Position numbers and translations under genes: made by a program. The notes under the pieces were generated by a model that was not told where the DNA came from, made no database searches, and saw only the letters and a list, made by a program, of their open reading frames with translations. Shown piece by piece: positions 28,645 through 38,531 of a stretch of 64,000 nucleotides of DNA; position 1 is the stretch's first letter; the number at the start of each line of letters is the position of its first letter. Source of the stretch: Sporosarcina sp. BI001-red (GTDB lineage: Bacteria > Bacillota > Bacilli > Bacillales_A > Planococcaceae); assembly GCF_003384035.1 (NCBI RefSeq), contig NZ_QQAK01000009.1, positions 496,001 to 560,000 on the forward strand, in the 5' to 3' direction.

Positions 28645-29373
28645 ATGTCTGAAGAGAACAAGGTAGACCCACGACTTGAAGTTTATGCACATCGAGGTGC
28701 TTCAGGAAAGTACTTTGAAAATACGATGAAAGCTTTTTACGGGGCTGTGGAGGAAGGAGCAGATGGCATTGAATTAGATGTCCAATTATCTAAAGACGGT
28801 GTCTTTTTCGTTATACACGATGCTGATCTTTTTCGCCTATCTGGTGTCCGCAAAACAATTTCGGAAATGGATGCAGCAGAAATCCAACAACTTCGTATTG
28901 GAAAACGATTTTTAAGGGGAGTAAACGGGAGCTCGATTCCAACACTAACCTCAGTTGTTTCATTTGCAGCGATGGAATCCATCGGCCTCAACATCGAGCT
29001 AAAAGAAACGGTATCGAATAATCCGGAATCGTTATCCGTTTTACTGGACCAAATCTCCGTACTTGACGAAGTTTATGTATCTTCTTTCGACTATCGGTTA
29101 ATTGAGAAAGTAAAACAGTTAGAACCTTCAATGGAAGCTGGATTACTCTTGAAGAAATCTATGCTGACAGATCATCAGCTTTCTGACTATCCAGCTGCGG
29201 ATGCATTTCACTTTCACAAACGAATGATGAAGGAACCATTCCTAAGTCAATGGCAGCAAACCGACAAAACAATCCGGGTTTACGGAGTAGAAGGAGACGA
29301 AACGTTTGTTAAAGATCCACCTAAATTCATATATGGTTGGATTACCGACTACCCAGGTCGTTTTAACAATTGA
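28645..29373 (+). CDS. yqiK: Glycerophosphodiester phosphodiesterase (YqiK type)
   Basis: A 242-residue GDPD-fold enzyme expected to hydrolyse glycerophosphodiesters to glycerol 3-phosphate and an alcohol. Catalytic and metal residues are visible: HRGASGKYFENT, GIELDVQLSKDG and VIHDADLFRLSG, plus LNIELK in the barrel. No signal peptide, so it is cytosolic. GGGAGG precedes the ATG. B. subtilis has yqiK in the same place downstream of spo0A. Confidence 0.92.
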   Translation: MSEENKVDPRLEVYAHRGASGKYFENTMKAFYGAVEEGADGIELDVQLSKDGVFFVIHDADLFRLSGVRKTISEMDAAEIQQLRIGKRFLRGVNGSSIPTLTSVVSFAAMESIGLNIELKETVSNNPESLSVLLDQISVLDEVYVSSFDYRLIEKVKQLEPSMEAGLLLKKSMLTDHQLSDYPAADAFHFHKRMMKEPFLSQWQQTDKTIRVYGVEGDETFVKDPPKFIYGWITDYPGRFNN

Positions 29374-29490
29374 AACTCTTTTGGACTTATACAATGTTAA
29401 TAAGTATAACTGATGACGATTTGAAATTCCGATTGTTAAAAAAATGACCATATCTAGTGGTTATAAGCACAGTCTATAAATTTATATAAT

Positions 29491-29530
29491 AAGCAGAAGA
29501 CTTGGCAGACTTGCCAAGTCTTCTGCTTTT
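29491..29530. terminator. Bidirectional terminator between yqiK and yqzF
   Basis: AAGCAGAAGACTTGGCA and TGCCAAGTCTTCTGCTT form a 17-bp perfect stem with a GACT loop. It sits between convergent genes. Confidence 0.92.
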
Positions 29531-29759
29531 ATTTCTTCTTTTTTTGTATTCTACCTGTACGCTGATCTCTTCGAAACAAAAATCCAGCGAAAAATCCGAT
29601 GCTTACCGCAAGTAAAAGTAACCCTGCAATAAATTGCATCCATATGTATGGGAATGGGCTGAACAGGATACCGAACAATGCATCACGCATCAACTTTATG
29701 CCTAGAGCTGCGGCAATACCTGGTATTACGAGCACTATGAACGCTGCTAAACGAGCCAC
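29529..29759 (-). CDS. yqzF: DUF2627 membrane protein (YqzF type)
   Basis: A 76-residue protein with two membrane helices and a basic C-terminal tail ending KKKK. It shows the DUF2627 pattern IPGIAAALGIKLMRDALFGILFSPFPYIWMQFIAGLLLL. GTG (29759-29757) lies seven bases behind GGAGG and gives the normal family length; a longer frame to 29810 has no better start. In B. subtilis yqzF also precedes bkdR in the opposite orientation. Function unknown. Confidence 0.85.
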   Translation of the reverse strand: MARLAAFIVLVIPGIAAALGIKLMRDALFGILFSPFPYIWMQFIAGLLLLAVSIGFFAGFLFRRDQRTGRIQKKKK

Positions 29760-29803
29760 ATGAACTCCTCCAATCCTTTTTAATTTTACCTGCTGTCGAA
29801 AGA

Positions 29804-29832
29804 TTGTCAAGACGGGAAGGATGTTGTATGAT
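29804..29832 (+). promoter_or_regulatory. SigA promoter of the bkd operon
   Basis: TTGTCA (29804-29809) and TATGAT (29827-29832) are exactly 17 bases apart, 52 bp upstream of bkdR. A TGTCGAA 0A-box core (29794-29800) touches the -35. No -24/-12 sigma-54 element (TGGCAC-N5-TTGC) was seen here or before ptb. Confidence 0.7.
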
Positions 29833-29884
29833 TAAATTAGAAATGCAAAAGATTGCACAAAGGTGAGAGGGGGATTGAACATCT

Positions 29885-31873
29885 TTGCAAAACGTATTAA
29901 TTGTTGATGCTGACCATCAAAGCCTCTGTGTTTTACAACACCTTGAGCAAATCGAAACCTATCAAATTATTGGTATTGTAGATCGTATCGAAAAAGGTGA
30001 AGGTACTAAGTTTGCGAGTCAGAACGGAATCCCTCATGGACCTGAACCGGAAAGTTTTCTTTCGGGAAATGTGCAGTTAGTTCTAGACTTTTCTGGGGAT
30101 TCCCCTTTAACTTACAATCCAAAAGATCCACAAATAACAGTGTTACCGAGACCCATTAGTCAACTTATAGTTAAGCTTTTAGCTTTTCAATGTGCAGAAT
30201 TGCATTCTTTGCATTCAGACATCTCGATTTACAAATCGATTTTCAACTCAGTCGGTGAAGGTATGATCGGGATTGACGAAAAAGGAAACATTAATCTATT
30301 TAATGATAGCGCTTCCAAAATGCTTGACTTTTCAATTGATGAAGTAATCGGAAAGCCTGTTTTATCCATAATACCCGCATCAGGTTTGCCAAACGTTCTC
30401 CAAAGTGGTCAGTTTGAGGCTGATGTAGAACTTCAACTTACGAACGGATTGGATATTTTGAGTTCCAGGTATCCTCTCGTTATGCCAGGAGGAACTATAA
30501 CTGGAGCATTTGCCGTTTTTCAAGATGTGACGGGTGTTATCCGCACAGCAGAGGAAATTACTGACTTAAAACGTGTTAAAACAATGCTTGAAGCCATTAT
30601 CCATTCGAGCGATGATGCAATTTCTGTTGTCGATTCTGAAGGCTTGGGAATTCTGGTCAATCCAGCGTACACTCGGTTAACCGGGTTAACCGAGCGAGAA
30701 GTGATTGGTCAGCCGGCAACAGTAGATATTAGTTCAGGAGAAAGTATTCACATGCGGGTCCTTGAGACGAAACGACCTGTGCGTGGTGTCAATATGCAAC
30801 TTGGTCAAAACAATCGCGATGTGATTGTGAATGTTGCACCAATAATTGTCGACCAGGAAGTAAAAGGTAGCGTTGGTGTTATTCACGATATAACAGAAAT
30901 GCGAAGTCTTATGAAACAGCTCGACCATGCAAAAGCGATGATTCGTGAACTTGAATCCACGTATACGTTTGATGATATTATTGGAACCAATGAAGACCTT
31001 CTTGTAGCAGTCAGTCAAGCAAAAATTGCAGCAGGATCTGATATTCCCGTTATGCTTCGAGGAGAGCCTGGAAGTGGAAAAGAACTTTTTGCGCATGCGA
31101 TTCATACAGGAAGCCGGAGAAGTGAAGGGAACTTCATACGCATTCCATGTGCGTCATTGGATGTAGAGGCAATCGAAGCGGCGTTAATGCACACAGAAAT
31201 CCACCACGAAAAAAATTCAGCAACGCTATTTTTGGACGAAATCACTGAGTTGAAACCAGATGTACAGAAAAAACTTCTAGAATACATAGGTTTTGGAAGA
31301 ATAACAGCAGCGGGGCAACCCATTCAACTGTCAGTGCGAATTATTACGTCTTCAGCAGCCAACCTAGAACGCGCTGTTCATAAGGGAGTTCTTTGCGAGG
31401 ACTTGTACTATCAGCTCACTCGTATGTCTATACGGATTCCTCCGCTTCGCACAAGGCCAGATGATATCGAGTTGTTGACAGATGATCTCCTTACAATGCT
31501 TAATCAGGAATTTGGAATGACCATTCAGCATGTAACGCTTAAGGCGATGCAAAGGCTTCAATCCTATGAGTGGCCAGGAAATGTCCGCGAATTGGAAAAC
31601 GTGTTAAGTCGAGCGATGATTTTAACCGAAGCCGGTTCTACAAAGCTCGATGAAGAGGATATTATACGAGCCCTGTCTTCACGCAGTGAACAGCAAACAG
31701 ATTCTGCACTTCCTGAAAAGCGATCACTCGCTTCGCTAATGGAAGATCATGAAAAGCTATTGCTTGCAGCCTCATTGAAGGAAAATAATGGGCAAAAGGT
31801 CTTGACAGCTGATCGACTGGGTATTTCACTTCGATCCTTGTACTACAAATTAGAGAAATACAAATTGATATAA
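29885..31873 (+). CDS. bkdR: BkdR-like regulator with degenerate AAA+ domain
   Basis: A 662-residue protein laid out like the sigma-54 activator BkdR: N-terminal sensing part, two PAS-like domains (about 115-225 and 235-345), an AAA+ domain (about 370-600) and a Fis-type helix-turn-helix at the end (LTADRLGISLRSLYYKLEKYKL). The AAA+ domain keeps Walker A GEPGSGKE and Walker B LFLDEI. Between them the usual ELFG...GAFTGA loop is absent: IPCASLDVEAIEAALMHTE runs straight to Walker B. The arginine-finger block FREDLYYRL reads LCEDLYYQL. Sigma-54 activation is therefore unlikely. It starts at TTG 29885 and is followed 17 bases on by ptb. Confidence 0.88.
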   Translation: MQNVLIVDADHQSLCVLQHLEQIETYQIIGIVDRIEKGEGTKFASQNGIPHGPEPESFLSGNVQLVLDFSGDSPLTYNPKDPQITVLPRPISQLIVKLLAFQCAELHSLHSDISIYKSIFNSVGEGMIGIDEKGNINLFNDSASKMLDFSIDEVIGKPVLSIIPASGLPNVLQSGQFEADVELQLTNGLDILSSRYPLVMPGGTITGAFAVFQDVTGVIRTAEEITDLKRVKTMLEAIIHSSDDAISVVDSEGLGILVNPAYTRLTGLTEREVIGQPATVDISSGESIHMRVLETKRPVRGVNMQLGQNNRDVIVNVAPIIVDQEVKGSVGVIHDITEMRSLMKQLDHAKAMIRELESTYTFDDIIGTNEDLLVAVSQAKIAAGSDIPVMLRGEPGSGKELFAHAIHTGSRRSEGNFIRIPCASLDVEAIEAALMHTEIHHEKNSATLFLDEITELKPDVQKKLLEYIGFGRITAAGQPIQLSVRIITSSAANLERAVHKGVLCEDLYYQLTRMSIRIPPLRTRPDDIELLTDDLLTMLNQEFGMTIQHVTLKAMQRLQSYEWPGNVRELENVLSRAMILTEAGSTKLDEEDIIRALSSRSEQQTDSALPEKRSLASLMEDHEKLLLAASLKENNGQKVLTADRLGISLRSLYYKLEKYKLI

Positions 31874-31890
31874 CGAAGTGAGGTGACGGG

Positions 31891-32802
31891 ATGGATACAC
31901 TTTCAGAACTTGTCCAACAAGCAGCTGCATTGTCAGACAGGCCTTGCACCGCTGTTGCCTGTGCAGCAGATGCGGATGTATTGGAGTCTGTTGAACTTGC
32001 AGTTTCGCGAGGTCTAGCAACTTTCAAGCTATATGATGATAAAAAGCAATTACTTGAAACCATCCAATCAATGTATCCTCAGCTCGTCAATCATCCGGAC
32101 ATCGAATTGATTGATAGTAAAGGAACACAACAGGCAGCTCAATTAGCAGTCGATGCAGTATCTTCAGGGGAAGCTCAGGTACTTATGAAAGGAAATCTTC
32201 CTACTGCGACATTGATGAAAGTTGCGCTACGAAAAGAATTTGGTTTGCGAACTGGGAATGTGCTTTCTCACGTAGCTGCATTTGAAATCCCAGGATTTAA
32301 CAAGTTGTACTTTGTTACCGATTCAGCGATGAGCATTTTACCGGATCTCCAGGTGAAAGCACAAATCATCCAAAATGCAGTAACCGTTGCTCGGGCTTGC
32401 GGTGTAGATATTCCAGTTGTTGTGCCACTCGCTGCGGTAGAGACCGTTAACCCAGCGATGCAAGCAACATTGGATGCAGCCTCCTTGACGATGATGAATC
32501 AGCGAGGACAGTTGAAAAATTGTATTGTGGAAGGCCCAATGGCATTAGACAATGCCATTTCACCTGAAGCCGCGCAACATAAAGGGCTTTCAGGTTCTGC
32601 AGCAGGAAAAGCGGATATATTAGTTGCACCCAACTTGGAAGCGGGTAACATTCTCTACAAATCATTAACTTACTTCGCTCATGCGAAAGTAGGCGGGATT
32701 ATCCAAGGGGCTTCCGCACCAATCGTTGTCACGTCACGCGCGGACAATGCTGAGACGAAACTTCATTCACTAGCACTTGCATTATTAGTAAGTAAAAACT
32801 GA
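31891..32802 (+). CDS. ptb: Phosphate butyryltransferase
   Basis: Ptb converts butyryl- or branched acyl-CoA and phosphate to the acyl phosphate, which buk then uses to make ATP. The 303-residue protein belongs to the phosphate acetyl/butyryl transferase family, with VLMKGNLPTATLMKVALRKEFGLRTG, LSHVAAFEIPGFNKLYFVTDSAM and VEGPMALDNAISPEAAQHKG. It is the second gene of the bkd operon, 17 bp after bkdR. Confidence 0.95.
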   Translation: MDTLSELVQQAAALSDRPCTAVACAADADVLESVELAVSRGLATFKLYDDKKQLLETIQSMYPQLVNHPDIELIDSKGTQQAAQLAVDAVSSGEAQVLMKGNLPTATLMKVALRKEFGLRTGNVLSHVAAFEIPGFNKLYFVTDSAMSILPDLQVKAQIIQNAVTVARACGVDIPVVVPLAAVETVNPAMQATLDAASLTMMNQRGQLKNCIVEGPMALDNAISPEAAQHKGLSGSAAGKADILVAPNLEAGNILYKSLTYFAHAKVGGIIQGASAPIVVTSRADNAETKLHSLALALLVSKN

Positions 32803-32825
32803 TTGAATAATTGGAGGAATTACAA

Positions 32826-33923
32826 ATGGAAATTATCAAATACATGGAAACATACGACTACGAGCAATTGGTGATCTGCCAAGACAAAACAACAGGCCTA
32901 AAAGCATTCATAGCAATTCACGATACAACACTTGGACCAGCACTTGGTGGAACTCGCATGTGGACATACAACAGTGAAGAAGAAGCAATTGAAGACGCAC
33001 TTCGCCTTGCACGTGGAATGACTTACAAAAATGCAGCTGCTGGCCTTAACCTAGGTGGCGGTAAAGCAGTTATTATGGGGAACCCTAAAACAGACAAGAA
33101 TGACGAATTGTTCCGCGCATTCGGTCGCTTCATCGAAGGACTGAACGGTCGTTATATCACAGCAGAAGACGTAGGTACAACTGAAGAAGATATGGACTTG
33201 ATTCACCTTGAAACTGATTATGTAACTGGTGTTTCAGCTGAGTTCGGTTCTTCAGGCAACCCTTCACCTGTAACCGCACTTGGGGTTTATGTAGGTATGA
33301 AAGCAGCAGCTAAAGAAGCATTTGGTGATGATTCCCTTAAAGGTAAGACAATCGCGGTACAAGGTGTTGGAAACGTTGCCTATACAATGTGCGAATACCT
33401 TCATGAAGAAGGTGCAAAACTGATTGTTACGGATATCAATGAAGAAGCGGTTCAACGTGCAGTAGATAACTTTGGAGCAACGGCTGTTGGCATTAACGAA
33501 ATTTATGGCGTAGATGCAGACATCTTCTCACCTTGTGCACTTGGAGCTGTCATTAATGATGATACAATTCCACAATTGAAGGCTAAAGTCATTGCAGGAT
33601 CTGCAAACAACCAGTTGAAGAATCCTGAACATGGTGACAAGATTCACGAAATGGGACTTGTCTATGCACCAGACTACGTCATCAATTCAGGTGGAGTTAT
33701 TAACGTAGCAGATGAGTTGGATGGCTATAATCGTGAACGCGCACTACGAAAAGTCAACACAATCTACGAAACAATCGAAAAGATCTTTGCGATTTCTAAG
33801 CGTGATAACATTCCTTCATACGTTGCTGCAGACCGTTTGGCTGAAGAACGTATCGAACGTGTGTCAAAAGCACGTAACACGTTTTTACAACGTGAGAAAA
33901 GCGTACTTTCCAATCGTCGATAA
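32826..33923 (+). CDS. bcd: Leucine dehydrogenase
   Basis: This NAD-dependent enzyme deaminates leucine, isoleucine and valine to the 2-oxo acids fed to the Bkd complex. The 365-residue protein has [26 protein letters not shown] with the catalytic Lys, [13 protein letters not shown], the Rossmann loop [10 protein letters not shown] and GSANNQL. ATG 32826 lies behind TGGAGGAATTAC; an in-frame ATG at 32811 precedes this site and is rejected. The family marker residues agree with leucine rather than glutamate dehydrogenase. Confidence 0.97.
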   Translation: MEIIKYMETYDYEQLVICQDKTTGLKAFIAIHDTTLGPALGGTRMWTYNSEEEAIEDALRLARGMTYKNAAAGLNLGGGKAVIMGNPKTDKNDELFRAFGRFIEGLNGRYITAEDVGTTEEDMDLIHLETDYVTGVSAEFGSSGNPSPVTALGVYVGMKAAAKEAFGDDSLKGKTIAVQGVGNVAYTMCEYLHEEGAKLIVTDINEEAVQRAVDNFGATAVGINEIYGVDADIFSPCALGAVINDDTIPQLKAKVIAGSANNQLKNPEHGDKIHEMGLVYAPDYVINSGGVINVADELDGYNRERALRKVNTIYETIEKIFAISKRDNIPSYVAADRLAEERIERVSKARNTFLQREKSVLSNRR

Positions 33924-33961
33924 GCAACTTTTGAGCTGTGTTTTGAAAGGAGAGGAAGTTT

Positions 33962-35092
33962 GTGCACCCTTCTGTTACTAGAATTTTAACGATTAACCCT
34001 GGCTCTACCTCTACAAAAATTGGCGTGTTCGATAACGATCAACTCGTCATGGAGCAGACATTACGTCATTCCACAGAACAACTAGCACAGTTTTCTTCTA
34101 TCACTGCGCAGTATGAGTTTCGAAAGTCGATGATTATTGAAGAATTAAAGAAACATGAGATTGAACTCTCTTCATTATCAGCAGTGTGTGGACGCGGTGG
34201 TTTACTGCGTCCTATCGCTGGTGGCACTTATACAGTAAATGATGCAATGCTCAATGATCTCCGAAAAGGATTCTCAGGGCAGCATGCTTCGAATTTAGGC
34301 GGAATCCTGGCCAGTGAAATAGCTGCTCATACAAAGATCCCAGCTTTTATAGTCGATCCTGTTGTTGTAGATGAACTTCAACCTGTCGCTCGGATTTCTG
34401 GCTTTAACTTATTGGAGCGTCATTCGATTTTTCACGCACTGAACCAAAAAGCGGTAGCACGGAGATATGCTTCACATATTGGTAAAAGGTATGAAGAGTT
34501 AAATCTAGTTGTGACGCATATGGGCGGCGGAATTACTGTTGGCGTCCATCATCATGGGAACGTTATTGATGTTAATAATGGTCTGCACGGGGACGGTCCT
34601 TTTAGTCCTGAAAGAGCAGGGACGGTACCTGCAGGAGATTTAGTGGAAATTTGTTTTTCTGGCAAATACTATCGTCAAGAAATCATGGAGATGCTTGTCG
34701 GCAAAGGTGGTATGACAGGTTATCTCGGAACAAATGATGCGGTCCAAGTTGAACAGCGAATCCAATCAGGTGATGAGCGTGCAAAAGAAATCTATAGCGC
34801 CATGGCGTATCAGGTTGCCAAAGAAATTGGTAGTGCTGCAGCAGTACTCCAAGGTAAAGTGGATGCAATCATCTTAACGGGTGGACTTGCATATGGAAAA
34901 GGATTTACACAAGAAATTCAATCGTATGTAGACTGGATAGCTGATGTTGTAGTATATCCGGGGGAAGACGAATTGCAGGCACTTGCGGAAGGGGCAATCC
35001 GTGTTCTTACCGGTGAAGAAGAAGCAAAAGTATATCCTTTGCGACAGACAAACATAGAAATGGAGGCTGAACTTAATGGCACAAGAGTATGA
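33962..35092 (+). CDS. buk: Butyrate kinase
   Basis: Buk makes ATP and butyrate or branched fatty acid from the acyl phosphate. The 376-residue acetokinase-family protein has [48 protein letters not shown] and [12 protein letters not shown]. The start is GTG 33962 after AAAGGAGAGG. It overlaps lpdV by 17 bases. Confidence 0.96.
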   Translation: MHPSVTRILTINPGSTSTKIGVFDNDQLVMEQTLRHSTEQLAQFSSITAQYEFRKSMIIEELKKHEIELSSLSAVCGRGGLLRPIAGGTYTVNDAMLNDLRKGFSGQHASNLGGILASEIAAHTKIPAFIVDPVVVDELQPVARISGFNLLERHSIFHALNQKAVARRYASHIGKRYEELNLVVTHMGGGITVGVHHHGNVIDVNNGLHGDGPFSPERAGTVPAGDLVEICFSGKYYRQEIMEMLVGKGGMTGYLGTNDAVQVEQRIQSGDERAKEIYSAMAYQVAKEIGSAAAVLQGKVDAIILTGGLAYGKGFTQEIQSYVDWIADVVVYPGEDELQALAEGAIRVLTGEEEAKVYPLRQTNIEMEAELNGTRV

Positions 35093-36503
35093 TGTTGTAA
35101 TTCTTGGTGGTGGAACGGGTGGATATGTAGCTGCCATACGTTCTGCTCAGCTCGGTTTGAAAACAGCACTCGTTGAAAAAGGGAAGTTAGGTGGTACGTG
35201 CTTACACAAAGGATGTATTCCTAGCAAAGCACTATTGAAAAGTGCTGAAGTTTATCAGCTTACGAAAGAGAAAGCGCAGAGTTTTGGTGTAGAAACTGAA
35301 GGGGTTACACTCAATTTCTCAGCTGTTCAAGCGCGTAAACAGTCGATTGTGGATCAGCTCTATAAAGGTGTCCAAGGACTGATGAAAAAAGGGAAGATCG
35401 ATGTCTATGAAGGAACTGGCAGAATGCTTGGACCTTCTATCTTCTCTCCAATGCCTGGAACGATATCAGTTGAGATGAACAACGGTGAAGAGAATGAGAT
35501 GCTCATCTTAAAAAACCTTGTCCTTGCAACGGGTTCACGTCCTAGAACATTGCCAGGTCTAGAGTTGGATGAACAGCAAATTCTTTCTTCAGACGGCGCA
35601 CTTGCTCTTGAATCATTGCCATCTTCTATGTTAATCATCGGCGGCGGTGTCATTGGAATCGAATGGGCATCCATGCTCAACGATTTCGGTGTTGATATTA
35701 CTGTCGTTGAGTACGCAGATCGAATTCTTCCAACTGAAGACGAAGACATTTCAAAAGAAATGAAAAAGCTTCTTGAGAAGAAAGGCATCAATTTCGTTAC
35801 AGGTGCAAAAGTGCTTCCTGAAACAGTTAAAAAAACAACGGATAATGTTACTATTTCAACAGAAATTGGTGAAGCTACTCAAAGGTTCACTGCAGAAAAA
35901 GTTCTAGTTTCAGTTGGCCGTCAAGCGAATACTGAAGGTATCGGCATCGATAATACGGAAATTGAAATCGAAAAGGGTTACATCAAAACACGTCCTACTC
36001 TCCAGACGAAAGAGAGTCATATCTATGCAATTGGTGATTGTATCGGTGGACTTCAATTAGCACACGTCGCTTCACATGAAGGAATTGCTGCAATTGAACA
36101 TATCGCGAACAATACTCCAGAGCCTATGGATTACGAAAAAATTTCACGTTGTATCTATTCAAGCCCTGAAGCTGCAAGCGTAGGAATTACCGAAAAACAG
36201 GCGAAAGAACGCGGATTCGCTGTGAAAATCGGTAAATTTCCATTCCAAGCAGTTGGTAAAGCACTTGTGAATGGAAAATCGGATGGTTTTGTGAAAATTA
36301 TTGCGGATGAAACAACAGATGATATTCTCGGTGTGCACATGATTGGTGCTGGCGTTACAGATATGATCTCGGAAGCCGGACTTGCTATGGTATTAGACGC
36401 AACGCCTTGGGAAATTGCAGATACAATTCATCCACATCCATCACTTTCTGAAGTAATTGGTGAAGCAGCATTAGCTGTAGACGGTAAAGCAATTCACATG
36501 TAA
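35076..36503 (+). CDS. lpdV: Dihydrolipoamide dehydrogenase of the branched-chain complex (E3)
   Basis: E3 reoxidises dihydrolipoyl BkdB with NAD. The 475-residue flavoprotein has the FAD loop [16 protein letters not shown], redox-active Cys42/Cys47 in [16 protein letters not shown], an NAD Rossmann motif ([14 protein letters not shown]), the FAD motif [10 protein letters not shown] and the C-terminal [15 protein letters not shown] with the catalytic His. It starts inside the end of buk. Confidence 0.96.
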   Translation: MAQEYDVVILGGGTGGYVAAIRSAQLGLKTALVEKGKLGGTCLHKGCIPSKALLKSAEVYQLTKEKAQSFGVETEGVTLNFSAVQARKQSIVDQLYKGVQGLMKKGKIDVYEGTGRMLGPSIFSPMPGTISVEMNNGEENEMLILKNLVLATGSRPRTLPGLELDEQQILSSDGALALESLPSSMLIIGGGVIGIEWASMLNDFGVDITVVEYADRILPTEDEDISKEMKKLLEKKGINFVTGAKVLPETVKKTTDNVTISTEIGEATQRFTAEKVLVSVGRQANTEGIGIDNTEIEIEKGYIKTRPTLQTKESHIYAIGDCIGGLQLAHVASHEGIAAIEHIANNTPEPMDYEKISRCIYSSPEAASVGITEKQAKERGFAVKIGKFPFQAVGKALVNGKSDGFVKIIADETTDDILGVHMIGAGVTDMISEAGLAMVLDATPWEIADTIHPHPSLSEVIGEAALAVDGKAIHM

Positions 36504-36519
36504 AAAGGGGGAAACACTG

Positions 36520-37527
36520 ATGGCAACAAATCGCCACGATGAGCTCGGGCTCACGAATGATGATGTACTACAAATCTATGAAACAATGTTAATGGCACGA
36601 AAAATAGATGAGCGTATGTGGTTACTTAACCGCGCTGGTAAAATTCCATTTGTTATTTCTTGTCAAGGTCAAGAAGCAGCTCAAGTTGGAGCAGCTTATG
36701 CACTCGATAAAGAAAAAGACTGGACTGCACCTTATTATCGTGACATGGGCGTTGTTTTACATTTCGGCATGACACCAAAAGATTTGATGCTTTCAGCATT
36801 TGCGAAAGCAGAAGATCCAAACTCAGGTGGACGTCAGATGCCAGGTCACTTCGGACAGCGCAAGAATCGTATTTTAACAGGATCTTCACCGGTTACGACA
36901 CAACTTCCCCATGCAGTAGGAGTTGCTCTTGCAGCGAAAATAAAAGGTGAAGATTTCATTACATTCACAACACTTGGTGAAGGGTCTTCTAACCAAGGAG
37001 ATTTCCACGAAGGTATGAACTTTGCAGGCGTACACAAATTACCGACAGTTGTTATGGTAGAAAACAACAAGTATGCAATTTCAGTTCCTGTAGAAAAACA
37101 GCTTGCATGTGAAAATGTTGCGGATCGTGCAATTGGGTACGGTATGCCTGGTACTACAGTTGATGGTACAGACCCACTAGCAGTTTATAAAGTCGTAAAA
37201 GAAGCTGCAGATCGCGCACGACGAGGAGATGGACCAAGTCTTGTCGAAGCAGTTTGTTATCGATTAACGGCTCACTCTTCTGACGACGACCAAAGACTGT
37301 ACCGCGATGCTGAAGAATTAGAAGCTGAGCGTAAACTTGATCCGATCCCTCAGTTTGCTAATTATTTGAAAGAACTTGATGTGCTTACAGACGAGTTGAA
37401 TACAGAAATTGAAGAGCGAATCATGAAGCAAGTGAACGAAGCAACAGATTATGCAGAGGCAGCTCCATACGCAGATGCAGAGTATGCACTTCGTCACGTA
37501 TATGCGGAACAAGGAGGGAACGACTGA
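36520..37527 (+). CDS. bkdAA: Branched-chain 2-oxo acid dehydrogenase E1 alpha
   Basis: E1 alpha with E1 beta decarboxylates branched 2-oxo acids using thiamine diphosphate. The 335-residue protein has SCQGQEAAQVGAAYAL, YYRDMGVVL, GRQMPGHFG and the thiamine-binding stretch GEGSSNQGDFHEGMNFAGVHKLPTVVMVENNKYAISVP, then RLTAHSSDDD. An AAAAGGGGG site precedes the ATG. It joins bkdAB through an ATGG/TGA overlap. Confidence 0.97.
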   Translation: MATNRHDELGLTNDDVLQIYETMLMARKIDERMWLLNRAGKIPFVISCQGQEAAQVGAAYALDKEKDWTAPYYRDMGVVLHFGMTPKDLMLSAFAKAEDPNSGGRQMPGHFGQRKNRILTGSSPVTTQLPHAVGVALAAKIKGEDFITFTTLGEGSSNQGDFHEGMNFAGVHKLPTVVMVENNKYAISVPVEKQLACENVADRAIGYGMPGTTVDGTDPLAVYKVVKEAADRARRGDGPSLVEAVCYRLTAHSSDDDQRLYRDAEELEAERKLDPIPQFANYLKELDVLTDELNTEIEERIMKQVNEATDYAEAAPYADAEYALRHVYAEQGGND

Positions 37528-38510
37528 TGGCGGTCATTTCATATATCGATGCAATTACAAGTGCTATGGCAGAAGAAATGGAACGTGACGAAAACGTTTT
37601 CGTATTAGGAGAAGACGTTGGACGTAAAGGCGGAGTCTTCAAAGCGACAACAGGTCTCTATGACAAATATGGAGAATACCGTGCGCTTGATACTCCTCTA
37701 GCAGAGTCAGCGATTGCGGGTGTTGCTATTGGTGCAGCAATGTACGGGATGCGCCCAATCGCAGAAATGCAGTTTGCAGACTTCATTATGCCAGCTGTTA
37801 ACCAGATTGTTTCGGAAGCTGCAAAAATTCGTTACCGCTCTAATAACGACTGGTCTTGTCCGCTCGTTGTACGTGCCCCATTCGGCGGTGGCGTTCACGG
37901 TGCTCTCTATCATTCACAATCCGTCGAATCGATGTTTGCAAGCACTCCAGGTCTTAAAATAGTAATTCCATCGACTCCCTACGATGCCAAAGGGTTGTTG
38001 AAGGCAGCGATCCGTGATGATGATCCGGTTTTGTTCTTTGAACATAAGCGTGCGTATCGATTAATCAAAGGTGAAGTTCCTGAAGAGGAATATGTCATTG
38101 AAATCGGAAAAGCAGACGTCAAACGTGAAGGTGAAGACATTACGATCATCACTTATGGTCTTTGTGTGCACTTCGCTTTACAAGCTGCAGAACGTCTTGC
38201 TGAAGACGGGATTTCAACACATATCCTCGATTTGAGAACCATCTACCCATTGGATAAGGAAGCTATCATTGAAGCGGCTAAGAAGACAGGTAAAGTTCTC
38301 CTTGTAACAGAAGACAATAAAGAAGGTAGCATCATCAGTGAAGTGGCGGCGATCATTTCTGAAAACTGTCTATTTGATCTAGATGCACCGATTCAACGTC
38401 TAGCTGGACCTGATATTCCAGCAATGCCGTATGCACCAACAATGGAGAAATTCTTTATGGTGAATCCGGATAAAGTGGAAAAAGCGGCACGTGACTTAGC
38501 TGAATTTTAA
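37527..38510 (+). CDS. bkdAB: Branched-chain 2-oxo acid dehydrogenase E1 beta
   Basis: The 327-residue beta subunit has FVLGEDVGRKGGVFKATTGL, DTPLAESAIAGVAIGAAMYGMRPIAEMQFADF, RAPFGGGVHGALYHSQS and VTEDNKEGSIISEVAAII. It completes the E1 heterotetramer and contributes the conserved Glu (in GED) and the His of the beta active site (YHSQS). The first A of its ATG is the last base of the bkdAA stop, so the two are coupled. Confidence 0.97.
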   Translation: MAVISYIDAITSAMAEEMERDENVFVLGEDVGRKGGVFKATTGLYDKYGEYRALDTPLAESAIAGVAIGAAMYGMRPIAEMQFADFIMPAVNQIVSEAAKIRYRSNNDWSCPLVVRAPFGGGVHGALYHSQSVESMFASTPGLKIVIPSTPYDAKGLLKAAIRDDDPVLFFEHKRAYRLIKGEVPEEEYVIEIGKADVKREGEDITIITYGLCVHFALQAAERLAEDGISTHILDLRTIYPLDKEAIIEAAKKTGKVLLVTEDNKEGSIISEVAAIISENCLFDLDAPIQRLAGPDIPAMPYAPTMEKFFMVNPDKVEKAARDLAEF

Positions 38511-38531
38511 TCATGAACGGAGGGAAAACTT

